From Acidobacteriota bacterium (GTDB lineage: Bacteria; Acidobacteriota; Holophagae; Acanthopleuribacterales; Acanthopleuribacteraceae), in the NCBI GenBank assembly GCA_030066195.1, contig JASJCB010000067.1, positions 1 to 45,423 of the forward strand: a stretch of DNA of 45,423 nucleotides, written 5' to 3'. The position numbers were made by a program, and so were the translations under genes. Of the stretch, positions 1 to 8,680 are shown one piece after another. Position 1 is the stretch's first letter. Each line of letters begins with the position of its first letter. Below the pieces are notes generated by a model, which worked only from the letters and a program-made list of their open reading frames with translations, was not told where the DNA came from and did not search any database.

Positions 1-1428
1 ACAATCCGAAGAGCAAATGCGATTCCTGCCTGGAAGGGCGCCGTGCCCACCTTCAAGGACGACATGTTTGCGCTACGCCGCGTCTTCTATAACACCATCT
101 TCCCGGTACACGTCATGTGTGCCCTGGGCGACTTCAGCAAGGTCGGTTTCTTTGCGCACATGACCCGGGAAAAGGGACTTCCCACTACGGTCAACAAGGT
201 CGGTGAAGATACGGACGACCCCGTGGGTTCCATGGACCGCATCATCGAGGAGTTGAAGACCGATGTGGCGGAGAAACGCTATCAGAAAGCGGATTTCCAC
301 TACATGTCCGACCAGAAACTCAAAGAGAATGTGGAAGCTCTGGCTACCTTCATGACCAATTCCGCCGACCTGGCCGCCGAATGCATCTACCCTCCCGATT
401 ATCGCGCCTATTACACCACGCCGCTCTCGGTTGGTTACGGCATGCTGGGTCCCGCTCATTTCCTGAAAACCTGGAACGGTGAATTGCCCGAGGATGTGGA
501 GAACCGTATTCTTGAACTGGCGGGCAAGGTCAATGAAAAGGATTTTGCACCCGGTCTCTTTGCGGGCTCCAGCGGCATCGCTTGGGTTCTGCACTCCTGG
601 GGCCGTGAAGAGTTGGCCGAAAAGATCATGGAGACCACCTACAAATCTCATCTCTTGTTCGAAAGCGCGGATTTGTTCTTCGGCGCCGCCGGCTGGGGCC
701 TGGCCGGCTTGTATTTCTATCACAAGACCGGCAAGGAAATGTATCTGGACTACGCAAAGCGCGCGGCTCAGGGTATTGTAGAAAAGCTGACGGAGGAAGA
801 GAACGGCGGCCTTTCCTACAAAAACCTGGACGGAGAAACCTACTTCGGGCTGGGACACGGCGCGGCGGGCATCGCCCTCTTCATGCTTCGTCTCTATGAG
901 AAAACCCGGGAGGCCGGCGTTCTGGATGTCGCCAAACGCTTGATGGAGTACGAACTGAGCAACAGTCAGGAATTGGACGGCAGTATTGTGTGGGCGCAGT
1001 CTTTAGAAGACAGCCGCATCTACCCCTACTTCCGTCACGGCAGCGCGGGCATCGGCATGACTCTGATCCGCTTCTACAAAGTGCTTGGCGAGCAGCGTTA
1101 CCTTGACCTGGCCCGGGACGCCGCCGTCTACCCGGGCCAACTCTACAGCGTTCTCCCGGGCCTGTTCTCCGGCCTGACGGGTATCGGCGAATTCATGCTG
1201 GACCTTCACATGGTAACCGGCGAGGAGAAGTACAAGGACAGCGCCCGGAATATGGCCGACAAGGCCAATCTCTACAGTGTCAGCCACGCGGGCGGCCGCG
1301 CCTTCCCCGGCGACGAACTGCTGAAGCTGTCGGCTGATTTCTGCACCGGTTCGGCGGGCATCGCCCAATTCTTCCGCCGCCTGCTGAAGCCGGGCCCCTT
1401 CCTTTTCCTCGATTGCTTCGAAGACTGA
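1..1428 (+). CDS. Class III-type lanthipeptide synthetase (LanKC/RamC-like), C-terminal part, 5' partial
   Basis: The reading frame is open from base 1, so the gene starts upstream of the window; the GTG at 43 is only an internal codon. The first ~40 residues (DDMFALRRVFYNTIFP) resemble the end of a protein-kinase fold. The rest is a LanC-type alpha/alpha toroid with repeated glycine-rich turns: GLFAGSSGIAW, GAAGWGLAGLY, GLGHGAAGIA, RHGSAGIG, GLFSGLTGIG and FCTGSAGIA. The His of GLGHG is kept, but the zinc-binding WCYG and CHG motifs of class I/II LanC are replaced by RHG and GLFSG. That is typical of class III LanKC enzymes, which phosphorylate, dehydrate and cyclise Ser/Thr/Cys precursors. 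A propeller gene and an ABC transporter follow on the same strand. A stand-alone LanC-like protein is the alternative. The kinase domain and any precursor gene would lie to the left. Confidence 0.68.
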   Translation, partial: TIRRANAIPAWKGAVPTFKDDMFALRRVFYNTIFPVHVMCALGDFSKVGFFAHMTREKGLPTTVNKVGEDTDDPVGSMDRIIEELKTDVAEKRYQKADFHYMSDQKLKENVEALATFMTNSADLAAECIYPPDYRAYYTTPLSVGYGMLGPAHFLKTWNGELPEDVENRILELAGKVNEKDFAPGLFAGSSGIAWVLHSWGREELAEKIMETTYKSHLLFESADLFFGAAGWGLAGLYFYHKTGKEMYLDYAKRAAQGIVEKLTEEENGGLSYKNLDGETYFGLGHGAAGIALFMLRLYEKTREAGVLDVAKRLMEYELSNSQELDGSIVWAQSLEDSRIYPYFRHGSAGIGMTLIRFYKVLGEQRYLDLARDAAVYPGQLYSVLPGLFSGLTGIGEFMLDLHMVTGEEKYKDSARNMADKANLYSVSHAGGRAFPGDELLKLSADFCTGSAGIAQFFRRLLKPGPFLFLDCFED

Positions 1429-1487
1429 TTGCGATTCATTGCCTAAATCTACCAAAATACTGTTCCGGAAGACCCCATGGAGGTTGA

Positions 1488-2573
1488 ATGATGTCGGCCC
1501 TTGCTTTACTGCTGTGTCTTGCCCTTGAAAACGGTGATATCACCACCGTGCGCGATTACGAAGCCCCACCGATCGATGCCGTGTTGAGCATGCCCTTTTC
1601 CATGGACTACGGCTCGGACGGCAAGCTCTTCGTTCTCGACGGCCGTGAATCCCGCGTTCTCGTGTGGGGCAAGGACGGCAAGTTCCTCAAAGCCTTCGGT
1701 TCCTATGGCCAGGGACCCGGCCAGCTTGTGAACGCGGCCAAAATCTCGGTCTCCGAAAATGAGATCTGGGTGTGGGACTACCGGCACTTCATGAGTGTCT
1801 TCGATTTGGAGGGCAACTACAAAACCCAATACAAAAAGGTAGGTATCGAGCCCCGCCACATGGCGCCGTTGGCCGACGGCCGCGTCATGTTGGGCAGCCG
1901 TCACCTGAGACAAACCGGCGATACCATGATGATGCTGTATATGTACAATCCGGCCGACGATTCTCTGGAAACCCTGTTCAAGATGAAAAACGAAGCCTGG
2001 ATGACCGGCGTAAAAGAGGACCTCAGCAAGGGCAGCCTGGAGATGAATCTCAAGGCCTTTCCTCCCGACATCGATCTTCAGAGGGACGATAAAGGCAACT
2101 GGTATTTCGGCTTCGGCCAGGACGCTTCGATCTATCGCTTGGATGAGAACGGCAAAACCCAAGAAGTTTTGAAATTCAACCTGCCCGAACAAATAGTCAC
2201 CGACAGCGACCGGGAATTGATGGCCGATGTCGACTTCCCCATGCCGAACGGCAAACGTTTCGCCTTCAAGGATTTCCCGGGCATCAAATTCGATTACAGC
2301 CACACCAAGGCCTACTATACCCACTTTCTCATCAAGGGCGACAAGATCGCTTTCGTGCTCACGCCTATCGGCAGCCTGACCGGCTTAAACAACGGCTTCT
2401 CCCGGGCAACCTTCTACATTGCCGACATGAAGACCCAAAAGGTCATCGAGCGCGGCCGTTACGAATTCCCCCTCGATTCGCTGGTCTATTACCGCAACGG
2501 CCGGATTCTGGGGTGCATCGTAGGCGAAGAAGACAACTTCCAGGTTAAGGAGTTCGCACTCAAGGGTATGTAG
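1488..2573 (+). CDS. Secreted six-bladed beta-propeller protein (NHL/BF3164-like)
   Basis: This 361-residue protein starts at a double ATG, with GGAGG just upstream. A short hydrophobic stretch (SALALLLCLAL) looks like a signal peptide. The body shows propeller-blade repeats such as GSDGKLFVLDGRESRVLVW, followed by FGSYGQGPGQL, the G-x-G-x-GPG turn common in six-bladed NHL-like proteins. No catalytic motif is visible. It lies 60 nt after the LanKC-like gene and about 95 nt before the ABC transporter gene, so the three probably form one operon. A role in binding, maturing or protecting an exported peptide is inferred from position only. The family assignment is fair; the function is unknown. 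Confidence 0.7.
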   Translation: MMSALALLLCLALENGDITTVRDYEAPPIDAVLSMPFSMDYGSDGKLFVLDGRESRVLVWGKDGKFLKAFGSYGQGPGQLVNAAKISVSENEIWVWDYRHFMSVFDLEGNYKTQYKKVGIEPRHMAPLADGRVMLGSRHLRQTGDTMMMLYMYNPADDSLETLFKMKNEAWMTGVKEDLSKGSLEMNLKAFPPDIDLQRDDKGNWYFGFGQDASIYRLDENGKTQEVLKFNLPEQIVTDSDRELMADVDFPMPNGKRFAFKDFPGIKFDYSHTKAYYTHFLIKGDKIAFVLTPIGSLTGLNNGFSRATFYIADMKTQKVIERGRYEFPLDSLVYYRNGRILGCIVGEEDNFQVKEFALKGM

Positions 2574-2667
2574 GAACGGCCCTCGGGCCTTCCTCTTCCT
2601 CCTCAAACCGTTTCCCCACCTCGTAAACCGAAACCGGGCTCGGCCCGTGATTCTCGGAAGGACACAC

Positions 2668-4236
2668 ATGCCAGGCCGAATCCTGTCTATCGTTGGCCCC
2701 CATAAAGGTTTGTTGATCTGGATCTTGATCCTGAATGCGGTGATTTCCGCCTCGGCCGCTTTTATCGATCCCGTCGCCATGAAAATGTTGATCGATGACG
2801 GTTTGATGAAACAAGACTTCAACCTGTTCATCATCCTCGTCGTGGTGATCATCGGCTTCGGCATCTTGCTCCGTCTGGGTTCCTTGTGGCAGCAGTTGCT
2901 TTCCCAGAAACTGCGCAACTCCGTCTCCCGAACCCTGGCGACGCGCATGTTGGAAGTGTATTACAAGGTTCCCTATGACGAGGTCAGCAAGAACAAGGAC
3001 GGCTATCATCTTTCCCGGGTTTACGAGGAACCTAACAAGGTTTCCCAGAGCGGCATCTCCCTGATCGTGGGTCTCTCGGAGGCAATCGTCACCTTCATCA
3101 CGGCCCTGTGCGTGTCTTTGTGGCTGTCGTGGCGCGTGACCGTCATCCTCTCGGTGATCGTACCGATTCTCTATTACCTCTCCAAAAAATTCGGCGCCAA
3201 GATTACTCGCCAATCCAAGGAAGAAAACGAGGCCGAAGCCAACTTTCGAGGCGGACTGGGTCGCGCCGTCGAATCTTACAAAACCATCACCACCTTCAGC
3301 CTGGAGAAAAAGGCACGCGGATCGTTGTCGTCGGCCTTGAACAACTACCTCAGCATCCTCTACCGCCGCGTCAAAACCTCGGGCATCTACAACACCATCA
3401 GCGGCGTCTTCCTCTCCCTGGCTGAATCCGTGGTGCTGGTTGTTGCCGCCCTCGACGTGCTGTTCGGCACCATGACCGTGGGCGGTCTACTGGCCTTCAT
3501 GTCGGTTTTCTGGAAATTGATCGCATCCGTGATGGGCATCGTGGGCAAACTGCCTGAATTTGCCAAGGTGAGCGGCTACATCATGCGCATGGAAGAGTTC
3601 GAAGCCCTGGCCAAAGAGCGGGAAGCCAACAGCAACACCACCATCACCCTAAAAGACATGAGCTTCGGCTATCAAACCAACACCATGTTCAAGGATTTCA
3701 ACCTGAACCTGGCCGCCGGCGAAAAGATGCTGATCCTTGGCCCGAATGGTTGCGGCAAGAGCACCCTGGCTCATATCATCACCGGTTTCCTCAGCGCGGA
3801 AGGTAAGGTTGACGTTTTCGATCTGAACCGCGTCAGCGCCATGACGGCGCCCCTGGCTTTTTTCCAGGGCACGCTTCGAGAACATCTGGATCTGGACAAT
3901 CTGACCGAAGAAAAATCGAAACTGGCCTGGGAAATGATTCGCGACTTCCAAATGGAAGAGAATCTGGATCGCGACCCGGCCACCTTCTCTGAGGGAGAGA
4001 AGCGCAAGGCATACGCCGCCATGACCCTGCTCAAGGACGCCGATCTCTATCTGCTTGACGAACCCCTGGCCGCCGTCGATGTAGGCAGCAAGGATGCCCT
4101 GATGGATTGGATCTTCAAGCGCACCGCGGGAAAGAGCCTGATCGTTATCATGCACGGCGATGAATCTTTCTACAAGCACTTCGACCAGGTCGTCGATCTG
4201 CCCAATCTGAAACAACTCGAACTCGTGGAGGTCTGA
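2668..4236 (+). CDS. ABC transporter, fused membrane and ATPase domains
   Basis: The protein has about 522 residues. The ATG at 2668 is preferred over an upstream GTG at 2647 because GGAAGGA lies at the right distance before it. The N-terminal ~300 residues carry the hydrophobic helices of an ABC exporter fold. The C-terminal domain has a Walker A motif (GPNGCGKST), a Q-loop (FFQG), a degenerate signature (FSEGEKRK instead of LSGGQ), a Walker B motif (LYLLDEPLAAVD) and an H-loop His (VIMHGDE). There is no N-terminal C39 peptidase domain, so it would export without cutting a leader. It is a half-transporter and presumably dimerises. Its place behind the LanKC-like gene suggests export of the modified peptide or self-immunity, which is inference. 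Confidence 0.85.
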   Translation: MPGRILSIVGPHKGLLIWILILNAVISASAAFIDPVAMKMLIDDGLMKQDFNLFIILVVVIIGFGILLRLGSLWQQLLSQKLRNSVSRTLATRMLEVYYKVPYDEVSKNKDGYHLSRVYEEPNKVSQSGISLIVGLSEAIVTFITALCVSLWLSWRVTVILSVIVPILYYLSKKFGAKITRQSKEENEAEANFRGGLGRAVESYKTITTFSLEKKARGSLSSALNNYLSILYRRVKTSGIYNTISGVFLSLAESVVLVVAALDVLFGTMTVGGLLAFMSVFWKLIASVMGIVGKLPEFAKVSGYIMRMEEFEALAKEREANSNTTITLKDMSFGYQTNTMFKDFNLNLAAGEKMLILGPNGCGKSTLAHIITGFLSAEGKVDVFDLNRVSAMTAPLAFFQGTLREHLDLDNLTEEKSKLAWEMIRDFQMEENLDRDPATFSEGEKRKAYAAMTLLKDADLYLLDEPLAAVDVGSKDALMDWIFKRTAGKSLIVIMHGDESFYKHFDQVVDLPNLKQLELVEV

Positions 4237-4237
4237 T

Positions 4238-4276
4238 CCCGGAACGCCCCGGGGTTGTTCAGAATTTCGTTCCGGG
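4238..4276 (+). terminator. Stem-loop after the ABC transporter gene
   Basis: A perfect 9-bp inverted repeat (CCCGGAACG at 4238-4246, CGTTCCGGG at 4268-4276) begins two bases after the transporter stop codon. A CCCCGGGG palindrome sits in the loop. No T-tract follows, so it may be a weak terminator or a stabiliser of the mRNA 3' end rather than a classic intrinsic terminator. A second small stem (GTTGCG/CGCAAC, 4320-4334) lies further on. The rest of the 4277-4448 gap holds no confident gene, only a 29-codon Cys/Ser/Thr-containing frame at 4335-4424. Confidence 0.45.
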
Positions 4277-4448
4277 CGCGTTGTCAGGCGTGATGATGTG
4301 CCGAGGAAGTTTTGGGCGCGTTGCGGGGCGCAACATGGAGAGCGCCTATATTTCGGACTTATGTTGCGTTCCCCCTTACAGGTTCACCCGGAATATGACC
4401 CCATGTTCGCGGCGGCTGGGGTAGAATCATGCTCATGTCGAGGTCAGC

Positions 4449-5801
4449 ATGAGCCATCTCACCGATTTTGAAGAGTTGATCGCCCGCATTCCCAATCCGC
4501 CTACCGCCGATTACATGCGCGAGGCCATGGCCTGCTATATGGCCGGCGCCTATCGCGGGTGTATCGTTTTGAGCTTTATCGCTTTATTTGACGACCTGCT
4601 GCAAAAGCTGGGCGAGTTGGCCATGGTCAACAGCGAGGCCAAACGCATCTACGCCCATGCCCAGAAACTTCAGGAGGACCAGAAGGTCTTCGAGCGTTTT
4701 CTGATCAAGGAATTGGGCCGGACCCACCTGATTCCCGAATTGGATGCCCAGACCCTGGACCTGATTCGCTCGCGGCGCAATCGCGCCGCGCATCCCTCCG
4801 GTCACCAACCCAGCGCCGAGGAAGCGCGGTTTATCTTCCAAACCGTGGTCGACCAGTTTCTCAGTCAGCCCCTGTTACGTACCACCCAATTAGTCGACGA
4901 TATCGCTCAGCGCCTGGCCAATACCTATTTCTTTACCTCTGAATCCGTGAAGAACAACGCGGAAATCGTCCGTCGCGAGATTCGCCTGCTGCATCGGGAA
5001 GCCCGGCCCGCGCTGCTGGCGACGCTGCTGGATAAAGTCCTCGATTCCAATCCGACCATTGCCCGCAATGCGCGGCGCTTTATCCTGGGCCTTGCCGCCC
5101 TGGACGATCCCGACCTGAACGACGCCCTGCGCAAGCGCGTGATCAGCGCCCGCGCCGATGACGCCGCCTACAGTCGCCTGGTGCTGTCCCTGATCTCGGC
5201 TAACGGCAAACTGGGCGGGAATTTGGACGAAGCCTGCCGCCAACGGCTGCTGGAAGTATTGGCCGACCGTACCCGAGAAATCGGTCCCAATCTCAACCCT
5301 TCTCAATTGGATCACCCTGTTCGCGTACTGGGGTCCATTCGTCAAAGCCAGGGCGAGACGGAACTTTGCGAACAATTCGGCGACGAGGTGAGCCGATGCC
5401 TGGAAAAATTCCCCTATGTCAGTTACTTCGGACCCGTGTTCGGCGCCCTGCCCCGGTTTCGCGACACCTATGTGGGGGTGTTGCTGGATCAGGCCGGTTC
5501 GTTTGAATTCGACGAGGCCAACGCCTTTGCCGATGCGGTTCCCGAATTGGACGAGCAATTGGGCGACATACTGACCGGCGAGGAAGCCTTTCGCCTGATT
5601 ACGGCCGTGGTGGACGCCGCCCAGAACGGCGCCTTTGCCTCCATGGACCTGAAGAATACGCGCTTCGCGGCCCTGCCTCAAGTGCGTGCCCGGGCTCTTG
5701 CTTTTACCCGTGAGGAACCCGCACGAGCCTTGGAAACGGCCGGCGGCGCCGACAAGTTGGCGCACCTGACCGCGGCCTACCTGAACGATGACAAAAACTG
5801 A
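4449..5801 (+). CDS. HEPN-motif protein of unknown function
   Basis: This 450-residue soluble, mostly alpha-helical protein has no signal peptide. The N-terminal ~140 residues look like a HEPN (DUF4145-like) four-helix bundle. It ends with R110-N-R-A-A-H115, matching the R-X4-6-H motif that forms the RNase active site in many HEPN toxins, followed by PSG. The C-terminal ~300 residues are helix-rich and HEAT/ARM-like in feel, and I do not recognise them. No minimal-nucleotidyltransferase (MNT) antitoxin partner, restriction gene or phage gene lies next to it; the flanks are the ABC transporter and a propeller remnant. The start ATG has a modest GAGG site. It could be an RNA-targeting defence or stress protein, or a non-catalytic scaffold. 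The function is open. Confidence 0.6.
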   Translation: MSHLTDFEELIARIPNPPTADYMREAMACYMAGAYRGCIVLSFIALFDDLLQKLGELAMVNSEAKRIYAHAQKLQEDQKVFERFLIKELGRTHLIPELDAQTLDLIRSRRNRAAHPSGHQPSAEEARFIFQTVVDQFLSQPLLRTTQLVDDIAQRLANTYFFTSESVKNNAEIVRREIRLLHREARPALLATLLDKVLDSNPTIARNARRFILGLAALDDPDLNDALRKRVISARADDAAYSRLVLSLISANGKLGGNLDEACRQRLLEVLADRTREIGPNLNPSQLDHPVRVLGSIRQSQGETELCEQFGDEVSRCLEKFPYVSYFGPVFGALPRFRDTYVGVLLDQAGSFEFDEANAFADAVPELDEQLGDILTGEEAFRLITAVVDAAQNGAFASMDLKNTRFAALPQVRARALAFTREEPARALETAGGADKLAHLTAAYLNDDKN

Positions 5802-5819
5802 AACCTGTCCGGAATCTCC

Positions 5820-6181
5820 CTAGCGGCGCACGATCCAAAGATCGGAATCGCTGACATCAACCATGATCACCAGGGCGCGTCCCTCCGGTGTGAGGTCCTT
5901 TGCGAAGACATGTCGCGTGGCGGTCTGTCCGGCGAATAGATCGGCGCCCGTTCGACGGTCGCGCCTCGGCTTAACCGTTCCAAGTGGTTCGAATCAAGGT
6001 GATAGCGGTAGATATCGGGATTGCCTTGCGGGGGCGCCGCAAAGACCAGGTTACTGCGGTCCGGCGACCAGCGGGGGATCGTACCGAAATTCAGGTCGAA
6101 TTGGTTCAGGCGGCGCGGTTCGCTCCCGTCGCTTCGAGCGACCCAGGCTAAGGTGCTGCCCCCCGGTTGGATAAGAAGACA
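5820..6181 (-). pseudogene. Fragment of a PD40/TolB-type propeller protein, frameshifted
   Basis: Read leftward from the end of the histidine kinase gene, one frame encodes a typical PD40 blade: STLAWVARSDGSEPRRL, then IPRWSPDRSNLVFAAP, then NPDIYRYHLD. Near 5965 the coding signal jumps to another frame, which continues as LFAGQTATRHVFAKDL and closes with SDSDLWIVRR and a TAG stop at 5822-5820. Only ~115 residues of a C-terminus remain, and no start codon or N-terminal domain is visible. In Acidobacteria and relatives such tails commonly end winged-helix or Ser/Thr-kinase sensors. It looks like the remnant of a deleted gene abutting the kinase gene; a single-base sequencing error would explain the frameshift but not the missing 5' part. 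Confidence 0.65.
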
Positions 6182-8491
6182 TCAACCGGCGGTCTGCAAA
6201 GCAACCGGTTCAGCGGCTTCTTTCCGATCCTCATCCAAGGGTAGGTAGAAGGTCATGCGGGTGCCCTTGCCGGGCTTGGAGTCCACCTCGATCCTGCCGT
6301 TGTGTTTCTTGATGATGTTCCACGTGCTGTAAAGCCCCAAACCTCTGCCCACGCCCTTGTCCCTGGTGGTGAAAAAGGCTTCAAAAATACGATCCCGGCA
6401 TTCCTCGGGAATACCGGTGCCGCTGTCCCGGAAGACCACTCGTGCTTCGCCGGCCGATTTTTCGGCGCTGATATACAAAAGAGCCGGAGCCCGGCTGCCC
6501 TCGTTCGAGCGACGTTCCAGAATGGCCTCGCAACCGTTCAGCAATACGTTCGTCCAGGCCAGGTTCAGCTTGGCGGCCTGACAAACGCGTTGCATCGGGC
6601 CGTCCAGGTCCAGCTTGAATTGGATCTGGTGGTATTGGGATCTGATCAAATTGACGGCCGTGCGCAGGCCCTCGCAAATGTCGGCGGGCCCGCTTTTGGT
6701 GCGGTTGAGGCTGGAGAACATGCTCATGTTCTCTACGACCTCGCCGATACGCCGCGAGCCCTCGTAGGCCGTGTCCACGTGGTCTTGCATCATGTTGAAA
6801 TATCTCATAATGCGCGCAATGACCTCAGTGTCCGCTTCTTCCCCGGCCAACTCCAAGAGAAAATCCTTGAAGTTTGCCAGTGAATTTTCCAAGTTTTGCA
6901 GACCACCCGAGATGAAGTTATTGGGGTTGTTGAATTCGTGAGCGATGCCGGCGGTGAGCGTACCCAGCGCCGCCATCTTCTCATTGACGACCAGGCGGTC
7001 CTGGGCCTTGATCAAAGCCTCGTTTTTCGCGGAGATTTCCTGGTTCTTGCGTTGTAGCTCCATAAGGAACCGCGCCCGGTTCAGTGCAATGGCGGCATGA
7101 TCGCGGTAAATGCGCAGTCGGCGTGTGTCCGAGAGCGCGGCGTTTTCCACGTCCCATACCATAACGCCGACCGTTCCCTCCGCACCCTCGATGAACATGG
7201 AAATCATTTCGGAAGCGCTCCATTTACCCACGATTTCTTCAGCGGGCAGGCCCTTCTGATTCACGATATGGTAGATGCCGTCTCCCCAATCCTCGCCGGA
7301 ATCCATGTAACGACTTTTAACCTGTTTCGGGGTAAGGGAAATTGTTTTGGCCTCGTCCCAAGGGCCGCCGACGGCCGCTGACGCGATAAATCTGTTTTTC
7401 TCCAAAACGAATAAGAGGCCTCTCCGCTCCTCCTGAAAAAGCAGTGAGCCTTCCCGCAAGAGGCCGTCGAAAATTTCTCTCGGCTCTCTAATTTGTGTCA
7501 CGCGCTTGATGATTTCGTCCAGGTGAGCCAGGTCGTCGTTGGAGGATTTCAACTCTGCTGTCCGCCGGACTACTTTTTCTTCCAGGTTGCGATTGGTCCG
7601 CGTCAACTCCGCGGCAAATTGCTTGATCTCGAAACTGTAATAGGCCAGGATGAGCGCAACCAGAGTTTTACCCGTAATGAAGAGTGTGTAGATTCTGATT
7701 TCGTAATCGGTATCGACACCAAGGAAGTTAGCGGGCCCCTGTTTGATGAGCAGAAGGGATTCCAAACAAATAAGCGTAATACCGATCATGGTATAGGACG
7801 GCGGTAGACGGGTTGCACTCCAACCGAGAATGAATACCGGTAAAAAATCCAGAACGACCACTTCTATCGATGTGGTTACGGGAATGTAGAGATTGGCCAG
7901 AGCCATCAGGATCATAAACAGGACCCAAGCCATTGCCTCCCGGGCCCTGGGTGTTTTCAAGCGGTTCCAATGTCCCCGCGCGAGATAGAAGACCGCGGTG
8001 ACCCCCGGATGAATGATAAAAGCGCCGACCAGATTACCGATATACCAGATGAACCAGTATTCGAGATAAGCATGCCAGGCGATCCTTCCGCTCTGACAAA
8101 GACCGAAAACGCCGATCGTTGCCGATACGGCGCAATACAAGGAAAAGCCGCCGAACAAACCCCAAAAATTGGCAATGCGAATGGCCAGTGGCCTGGGGAC
8201 ATGATGTTTCATGACCTGGACCGTAATCAGGATACCGAAAATATCACTGGCGACCGAATAGGGGATGAATGTCAAAGGACTTTTGAGAATGGTGAATTGG
8301 CTGATGAGCAGGCCGCAAACAACTGCCGGGATAAGCCGGGTACCGCGTATCGCCATCCCGGATGTAACAACGCCGGCCGGTAGCCATACATCGAGGGAGG
8401 GGCCGAAAGCCTCTCGGCTGATCCAAACCGCCCCAATGAAAAACGAGGTAAAAAATAGAAACTCAAAAAGGTTTTTCAGATGTTTCGGCAT
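6182..8491 (-). CDS. Membrane sensor histidine kinase (MASE1-coiled coil-GAF-HisKA-HATPase)
   Basis: The protein has 769 residues. The N-terminal ~290 residues form about eight hydrophobic helices of MASE1 type, beginning near SREAFGPSLDVWLPAGV. A coiled coil (about 295-330) leads to a GAF-like domain (about 335-490). A second coiled coil then precedes the H-box MAALGTLTAGIAHEFNNPNN, whose His is the phosphorylation site. The ATPase domain shows an N-box (WTNVLLNGCEA), a G1 motif (DSGTGIP), an F-box (FEAFFTTRDKG) and a G2 motif (GRGLGLYS). There is no receiver domain and no response-regulator gene nearby, so it is an orphan kinase that should phosphorylate a regulator in trans. It is divergently transcribed from the P1 peptidase gene. 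The ligand is unknown. Confidence 0.9.
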   Translation of the reverse strand: MPKHLKNLFEFLFFTSFFIGAVWISREAFGPSLDVWLPAGVVTSGMAIRGTRLIPAVVCGLLISQFTILKSPLTFIPYSVASDIFGILITVQVMKHHVPRPLAIRIANFWGLFGGFSLYCAVSATIGVFGLCQSGRIAWHAYLEYWFIWYIGNLVGAFIIHPGVTAVFYLARGHWNRLKTPRAREAMAWVLFMILMALANLYIPVTTSIEVVVLDFLPVFILGWSATRLPPSYTMIGITLICLESLLLIKQGPANFLGVDTDYEIRIYTLFITGKTLVALILAYYSFEIKQFAAELTRTNRNLEEKVVRRTAELKSSNDDLAHLDEIIKRVTQIREPREIFDGLLREGSLLFQEERRGLLFVLEKNRFIASAAVGGPWDEAKTISLTPKQVKSRYMDSGEDWGDGIYHIVNQKGLPAEEIVGKWSASEMISMFIEGAEGTVGVMVWDVENAALSDTRRLRIYRDHAAIALNRARFLMELQRKNQEISAKNEALIKAQDRLVVNEKMAALGTLTAGIAHEFNNPNNFISGGLQNLENSLANFKDFLLELAGEEADTEVIARIMRYFNMMQDHVDTAYEGSRRIGEVVENMSMFSSLNRTKSGPADICEGLRTAVNLIRSQYHQIQFKLDLDGPMQRVCQAAKLNLAWTNVLLNGCEAILERRSNEGSRAPALLYISAEKSAGEARVVFRDSGTGIPEECRDRIFEAFFTTRDKGVGRGLGLYSTWNIIKKHNGRIEVDSKPGKGTRMTFYLPLDEDRKEAAEPVALQTAG

Positions 8492-8620
8492 GTCTCATTC
8501 TTTCGGGAATAATAAGATCACGATGCCGGAGGTTCGAGGCGTCACCGAACCGAACCCCTTATATAAAAAAGGTTCAGCCGGTTACAACTGTTAGAACGGG
8601 CAAGTCTTCCATTGAGCGTC

Positions 8621-8649
8621 TTGCCGATAACCGCGGCATCCTCTAGACT
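8621..8649 (+). promoter_or_regulatory. Candidate sigma70 promoter for the P1 peptidase gene
   Basis: A TTGCCG box (8621-8626) and a TAGACT box (8644-8649) are separated by 17 nt, each matching the sigma70 consensus at 4 of 6 positions. Transcription would start near 8656, about 25 nt before the chosen ATG at 8681. The 190-bp gap 8492-8680 also has to hold the divergent histidine kinase promoter, which I could not place. Confidence 0.4.
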
Positions 8650-8680
8650 TTTACTTATCGACCAAATCAGGGGGAATCTG

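Noticed and set aside
1..75. Cys-containing plus-strand frame (NPKSKCDSCLEG) at the left edge, considered as a precursor peptide end
   Set aside because: It overlaps the open LanKC-like frame, whose kinase-like sequence is continuous from base 1.
73..858. Long minus-strand frame opposite the LanKC-like gene, and similar antisense frames across the PKS genes
   Set aside because: They mirror strongly coding plus-strand genes, have no ribosome-binding sites and encode no recognisable motifs; they are GC-driven shadows.
4395..4427. Promoter before the HEPN gene using TAGAAT as -10
   Set aside because: The only possible -35 (ATGACC) is 21 nt away and a poor match.
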